Assembly (NCBI GenBank): GCA_001567085.1
Contig: LMZS01000161.1
Coordinates: 1 to 49,092 of the forward strand
Source: Chloroflexi bacterium OLB15
GTDB lineage: Bacteria > Chloroflexota > Anaerolineae > Aggregatilineales > Phototrophicaceae
Length of the DNA: 49,092 bases
Direction: 5' to 3'
Position 1 is the stretch's first letter. Each line of letters starts with the position of its first letter. Below are positions 48,911 to 49,092 of this stretch, piece after piece. The notes beneath the pieces were generated by a model, which ran no database searches, was not told where the DNA came from, and worked only from the letters and a program-made list of their open reading frames with translations. Made by a program: the position numbers and the translations under genes.

Positions 48911-49092
48911 CTATGCCCAGCCTAGCGGCGGCGGCAGATTAACCAGAAGCCCCAGCCCTTGCGCGATATACAAAACTGCCAGCCCGAATAAAATCACCGT
49001 CAAAATGATGCGGATGACCTTATATTGCGGCTCGCCCTGATTGATATACGCCATGCATTTAAAATTCACCACAAGCAAGATCGCGCCTAAAA
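48911..49092 (-). CDS. C-terminal fragment of a membrane protein, cut by the window edge
   Basis: The minus-strand frame is open from the window end to a TAG at 48911-48913, giving about 60 residues. It contains LGAILLVVNFKCMAYINQGEPQYKV, a hydrophobic segment IRIILTVILFGLAVLYIAQGLGLLV and the ending PPPLGWA. One or two membrane helices are visible. Family not recognised. Confidence 0.6.
   Translation of the reverse strand, partial: LGAILLVVNFKCMAYINQGEPQYKVIRIILTVILFGLAVLYIAQGLGLLVNLPPPLGWA

Overview
The window looks like a chromosome segment of a free-living bacterium, G+C-rich by eye. My best guess is Chloroflexota (Anaerolineae-like). The clues are secreted proteins with long Thr/Pro/Ala-rich spacers, SH3/PPC-type surface proteins, a Gld-type ABC system, DUF3352 and DUF4340 proteins, and a CcrM-like methyltransferase. 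This placement is an inference; there is no rRNA or marker gene here to prove it.

Layout. 1-8.2 kb: a class A penicillin-binding protein, a CcrM/HinfI-type DNA methyltransferase, a GNAT acetyltransferase, NDH-2 (minus strand), a Nudix hydrolase, a TIM-barrel sugar isomerase and IolB. 8.2-15.9 kb (minus): a MoxR ATPase, a Gln/Ala/Ser-rich membrane protein, a small holin-4-like membrane protein, a VWA protein with a very long Ala/Thr stalk, and a J-domain protein. 16.3-19.3 kb (plus): an HK97-type prohead protease fused to the major capsid protein, then an AT-richer three-gene operon (DUF6941-like, HicA-like, HicB-like). 19.4-25.4 kb: secreted or membrane-anchored proteins and a tandem pair of 156-residue paralogues. 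25.7-26.9 kb (plus): a phage neck pair (gp6-like connector and a probable tail-terminator-like protein). 27-37.6 kb: an Ada-like repair protein, SDR, IlvD, YhhN, amine oxidase, DsbA-like, DUF1917-like and a PAS/GAF histidine kinase. 37.75-38.9 kb (plus): an HK97-type portal. 39-49 kb: a STAS-like protein, a GAF histidine kinase, a double-FHA-TIR protein, a four-gene Gld-type ABC operon, an AraC/VOC/DUF1801 group, and the 3' end of a minus-strand membrane protein.

Two observations cut across the window. First, HK97 head genes (protease-capsid, connector pair, portal) lie on one strand in three islands spread over about 23 kb and separated by ordinary chromosomal genes. No terminase, integrase or tail tube was seen. 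This fits a dispersed, possibly domesticated particle (gene-transfer-agent-like) or a rearranged prophage. The capsid gene also carries a strong internal ribosome binding site that would make free capsid protein from the same reading frame.

Second, at least eleven reading-frame breaks occur in otherwise well-conserved genes. Ten are each repaired by adding a single G or C; the portal break needs one base removed or two added. This points to consensus sequence errors more than to mass pseudogenisation, so I annotate these loci as single genes spanning the break and give the break position.
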